Assembly (NCBI RefSeq): GCF_003122365.1
Contig: NZ_CP029254.1
Span: 2,552,501-2,616,500, forward strand
Reading direction: 5' to 3'
Length of the DNA: 64,000 bases
Source of the DNA: Streptomyces spongiicola
GTDB lineage: Bacteria; Actinomycetota; Actinomycetes; Streptomycetales; Streptomycetaceae
Positions 61,250 to 64,000 of this stretch are shown here, one piece after another; position 1 is the stretch's first letter, and each line of letters begins with the position of its first letter. Position numbers and translations under genes: made by a program. Below the pieces are notes generated by a model. That model had not been told where the DNA came from. It made no database searches and saw only the letters and a program-made list of their open reading frames with translations.

Positions 61250-62659
61250 ATGAACCTCGGCGTGCGCTGGAGCCTGCACGGCGACGGACGAAACCCCGCT
61301 CCGGGAGCGGTCGTACGGCCCGACGAGCGGCTTTCGTGGCCGCGTACCGCGGGCCTCGGTGCCCAGCACGTGGTGGCCATGTTCGGAGCCTCGTTCGTGG
61401 CACCGGTACTGATGGGCCTGGACCCCAACCTCGCCATCATGATGTCCGGGGTCGCGACCATGATCTTCCTGCTCGCGACCCGCGGCCGGATACCGAGCTA
61501 TCTGGGCTGCTCGCTGTCGTTCGTGGGCGTGGCCGCGGCCATCCGGGCCACCGGCGGGGACAGCGCCACCATCACCGGCGCGATCCTCGTGGTCGGCGTG
61601 GTGCTCCTCCTCGCGGGCCTCGCCGTGCGGCGCTTCGGCGCACGGATCATCCACGCCGCGATGCCACCGATCGTCACCGGCGCCGTGGTCATGCTCATCG
61701 GATTCAACCTGGCACCCGTCACGGCCGCGGTGTACTGGCCGCAGGACCAGTGGACCGCCCTGCTCACCATGCTGTTCACCGGGCTGGCCGTGGTGTGCCT
61801 GCGCGGCTTCTGGTCACGCGTCGCGATCTTCCTGGGGCTGCTCTTCGGCTACGGCGTCTCCTGGCTCCTCGACCGGGTCCTCGGGAGGATCAACTCCCCG
61901 GTGGGCGGTACCGAGGCCGTCGACCACTGGCGGCTCGACCTGTCGGGCGTCGGGGAGGCCGAGTGGATCGGGCTCCCCGGCTTCCACGCCCCGGCGTTCG
62001 AGTGGTCGGCGATCCTGGTGGCGCTGCCCGTCGTCATCGCCCTCGTCGCGGAGAACGCCGGCCATGTGAAGGCCGTGGGCGAGATGATCGGGGAACCGGT
62101 CGACGACAGGCTGGGCACCGCCATCGCCGCCGACGGCGCCGCGTCGATGCTCTCCAGCGCGGTGGGCGGGCCGCCGAACACCACGTACTCGGAGAACATC
62201 GGCGTCATGGCCGCCACCCGGGTGTACTCGACGGCCGCCTACTGGGCGGCCGCGCTCTTCGCCCTGCTCTTCGGCCTCTGCCCGAAGTTCGGCGCGGTCG
62301 TCGCCGCCATCCCGGGGGGCGTGCTCGGCGGCATCACGGTCATCCTGTACGGGATGATCGGTCTGCTCGGCGCGCAGATCTGGATCAACGCGAAGGTGGA
62401 CCTGCGCAATCCGCTGAACCTCGTCCCGGCGGCCGCGGGCATCATCATCGGCGTCGGCGGCGTCAGCCTGGAGTTCACCGACGACTTCGAACTCGGCGGT
62501 ATCGCCCTCGGCACCATCGTCGTCATCACCGGCTACCACGTGCTGCGCGCCTTCGCCCCCGCCCATATGAAGCAGCGGCAGCCGCTGCTGGACGCGGGCA
62601 CTTCCGCGTACGACGAGGACGGAGCCGGCGGTCAGCCGGTCGCCAACTCGAAGGCGTAG
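61250..62659 (+). CDS. NCS2 nucleobase:cation symporter (uracil/xanthine permease)
   Basis: A 469-residue permease of the NCS2 family, about 14 helices. Signature segments include GLGAQHVVAMFGASFVAPVLMGL, the QxxE-like VALPVVIALVAENAGHVKAVGEM, the AADGAASMLSSAVGGPPNTTYSENIGVMA block and a glycine-rich NCS2 segment. This close layout is that of uracil permeases (UraA/PyrP). ATG at 61250 with a GGAG site. Convergent with and 28 bp overlapping the GH6 gene. Confidence 0.92.
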   Translation: MNLGVRWSLHGDGRNPAPGAVVRPDERLSWPRTAGLGAQHVVAMFGASFVAPVLMGLDPNLAIMMSGVATMIFLLATRGRIPSYLGCSLSFVGVAAAIRATGGDSATITGAILVVGVVLLLAGLAVRRFGARIIHAAMPPIVTGAVVMLIGFNLAPVTAAVYWPQDQWTALLTMLFTGLAVVCLRGFWSRVAIFLGLLFGYGVSWLLDRVLGRINSPVGGTEAVDHWRLDLSGVGEAEWIGLPGFHAPAFEWSAILVALPVVIALVAENAGHVKAVGEMIGEPVDDRLGTAIAADGAASMLSSAVGGPPNTTYSENIGVMAATRVYSTAAYWAAALFALLFGLCPKFGAVVAAIPGGVLGGITVILYGMIGLLGAQIWINAKVDLRNPLNLVPAAAGIIIGVGGVSLEFTDDFELGGIALGTIVVITGYHVLRAFAPAHMKQRQPLLDAGTSAYDEDGAGGQPVANSKA

Positions 62660-63834
62660 TCCGGTGTGAAGGTGCCGGCGGCGCCCCTGCACCCGTCCGA
62701 CTCCCCCGGCAGCTTGACCCACAGATAGGCGTCGATCCGGGACTCCCCCGTCTCGGTGGTCGGGGTCCGGCCGAGTGCGCGACCGGAGGGATCGCACCAG
62801 GCGCCCTGCTCCGGCGCGCCGTTGCCGTTGCGGCTGGTGTCGATGACGGCGCCCAGCCCCGGGGGCCCGCCGAGGGCCTCCAGCACCCGGCGTGCGTACC
62901 GGGTCTCGTCGCCGGTGCGGTGGAAGTTGGAGACGTTGGTGAAGATGCCGTCGCCGCTCGCGGCGGCGCCCGCGGCGCGCAGTTCGGCCGCCTGCCTCGC
63001 CGCCGGGTGCCATCCCGAGTGGCCGGCGTCGAAGTACACCCTCGCCTGCGGGTTGGCCGCCTTCATGGCGCGCGCCGCCCGGGCCAGCGAGGCGTAGCGG
63101 GCCGCCCGGAGGCCGTCGGACAGACAGCCCGAGAGCGCGATCGAGTCGGGTTCGAGGACCACGATGACCGGTTCGCGGCCGAGGCCTGCGGCGAACTCCG
63201 CCGTCCAGGCGTCGTACGCGGCCAGATCCGGCGCGCCGCCCTGGGAGGCTCCACCGCAGTCCCGGTCGGGGATCGCGTACGGCACCAGCACCGGCACCCG
63301 GCCCGCCGCGGCCGCGCCTGCGGTCACCGCCCGTACCTCGCCCCTGATCCGGCCGGGGTCGTGCTCCGGGAACCAGACCGCGGCGGGGTGCGCGGCGATC
63401 CGTGACTCGATCAGCGGCCTTCGGGGATCGTCAAGGTGCTCGCGCACCCAGTCCAGGACCTGGGAGCGCGGATGCCGGTGGAGCAGGCCGGGGGCGTCCG
63501 GCGGCCCGGTGCGCGGTGCCGGGCGGCTCGCCGGCGAAGCGGGCGCGGGAGCCGCCGACCGCTCGGGCGGAGGTGGCGGCAACGGTGATCCCGACGGTTG
63601 CGCGGGCGCGGACGGCGGGCGGCTCGGGCGCGCGGGCAGCGGGACGGTCACGGGCGAACTCCTCACCTCGGGACGTGCCGTGTCGTCCTGGCCGCCGCGT
63701 CCGGCGGCCGACATCAGTCCGGCTACGGCTCCCAGTGCCACCACCGCCGAGGCCGCCGTGGTCATGACGCCGCGGCCGGCCGCGAGACGCCGCCCGTTCC
63801 GTTCCGCCCGGCGCCGATCGCGTGCGACTGGCAT
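62632..63834 (-). CDS. secreted or membrane-anchored GH6 cellulase-type glycosidase
   Basis: A 400-residue protein. A basic start and hydrophobic segment (GVMTTAASAVVALGAVAGLMSA) act as signal or anchor; a Pro/Ala/Ser-rich linker of about 70 residues leads to a GH6 catalytic domain. The family sites PYAIPDRDCGGASQGG, VVLEPDSIALSGC and the C-terminal YLWVKLPGESDGCRG are present, so the catalytic aspartates appear intact. GH6 enzymes hydrolyse beta-1,4-glucan with inversion. No carbohydrate-binding module is seen. ATG at 63834 with a GGGGAG site. Confidence 0.9.
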   Translation of the reverse strand: MPVARDRRRAERNGRRLAAGRGVMTTAASAVVALGAVAGLMSAAGRGGQDDTARPEVRSSPVTVPLPARPSRPPSAPAQPSGSPLPPPPPERSAAPAPASPASRPAPRTGPPDAPGLLHRHPRSQVLDWVREHLDDPRRPLIESRIAAHPAAVWFPEHDPGRIRGEVRAVTAGAAAAGRVPVLVPYAIPDRDCGGASQGGAPDLAAYDAWTAEFAAGLGREPVIVVLEPDSIALSGCLSDGLRAARYASLARAARAMKAANPQARVYFDAGHSGWHPAARQAAELRAAGAAASGDGIFTNVSNFHRTGDETRYARRVLEALGGPPGLGAVIDTSRNGNGAPEQGAWCDPSGRALGRTPTTETGESRIDAYLWVKLPGESDGCRGAAGTFTPDYAFELATG

Positions 63835-63943
63835 GCGCTGTGCTCCCCTCCCCCTGGCCGCCGCGGCCGTGGCGTTCCCCCGTTCCGGGGACACCTGCCG
63901 CCGTGCGGCGCGTGTCCGAGCCTATGCCTGGGACGCTGCCCCC

Positions 63944-64000
63944 ATGGCGAAGATCGCACAGTACCCGGCGGACGGCGGGGCGCACGGCGCGCCGCCCGGC
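63944..64000 (+). CDS. possible start of a gene running off the window
   Basis: ATG at 63944 opens a frame of 19 codons (MAKIAQYPADGGAHGAPPG) that continues past the right edge. There is no clear ribosome site. It diverges from the GH6 gene, 110 bp away, where a promoter pair would be expected. Too short to name. Confidence 0.3.
   Translation, partial: MAKIAQYPADGGAHGAPPG

Noticed and set aside
1..64000. A secondary-metabolite gene cluster.
   Set aside because: No polyketide synthase, peptide synthetase, terpene synthase or lanthipeptide gene was found; the content is core metabolism and regulation.

Overview
This is a chromosomal segment from a Streptomyces-type actinomycete. The DNA is about 73-75% GC with strong G/C at third codon positions, GTG and TTG starts are common, and several family-diagnostic loci are present: an RbpA gene with a sigma-R type promoter, a cvnABCD conservon, a polyprenol-phosphate mannose synthase, and a riboflavin operon with an FMN riboswitch and a RibM transporter. 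The order rbpA, fxsA, ppm1, amidohydrolase, Lrp is, from memory, the order found in the core region of S. coelicolor. I see no phage structural genes, transposases, CRISPR array or rRNA. The only tRNA-like sequence is a 3'-terminal fragment.

Layout. 1-9.4 kb: the end of ptsI, acetoacetyl-CoA synthetase, a GH31 alpha-glucosidase, a NUDIX hydrolase and a coupled DUF35/thiolase pair. 9.5-14.8 kb: a conservon (cvnABCD, minus strand) and a small divergent membrane protein. 14.9-23.1 kb: a three-gene SMC/MukBEF/Wadjet-like operon; its ATPase gene is interrupted by a frameshift, and no JetD-like nuclease gene lies beside it. 23.2-29.4 kb: a 5-oxoprolinase-type HyuA-HyuB fusion, a HEAT-repeat-like protein and an ankyrin protein. 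29.8-31.8 kb: a 64-residue membrane protein followed by an FtsK-like membrane ATPase with a lysine-less P-loop, then a mosaic repeat block. 32.4-36.9 kb: MocR regulator, divergent YczE-type membrane protein, glycerophosphodiester phosphodiesterase and an MFS permease. 37-46 kb: rbpA with its promoter and a very strong terminator, fxsA, a tRNA 3'-fragment bracketed by direct repeats, ppm1, amidohydrolase, Lrp regulator, a small gene whose 3' end is tandemly triplicated, acyl-CoA dehydrogenase and a uridine-kinase-like P-loop protein. 46.4-51.4 kb: a candidate small RNA, an EccA/CbbX-like AAA+ ATPase and two overlapping hemolysin/CorC-type proteins. 51.5-57.9 kb: a PH-domain protein, hisG, hisE, and ribH, ribBA, ribM, ribE, ribD behind an FMN riboswitch. 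58-64 kb: a repeat block that carries a copy of the ROK gene tail, a ROK regulator divergent from an MFS permease with a palindromic operator between them, an NCS2 uracil/xanthine permease and a secreted GH6 glycosidase.

The most noteworthy system is the condensin-like locus at 14.9-22.7 kb. It has the composition of a MukBEF/MksBEF or Wadjet core (a kleisin-like 508-residue protein, a 320-residue winged-helix-like protein and a roughly 1,700-residue SMC-type ATPase) but lacks the nuclease subunit. A second theme runs through the window: short tandem expansions (8-11 bp, 102 bp and 205 bp units) lie in intergenic DNA or right at gene 3' ends, in two cases copying the end of the neighbouring coding sequence.
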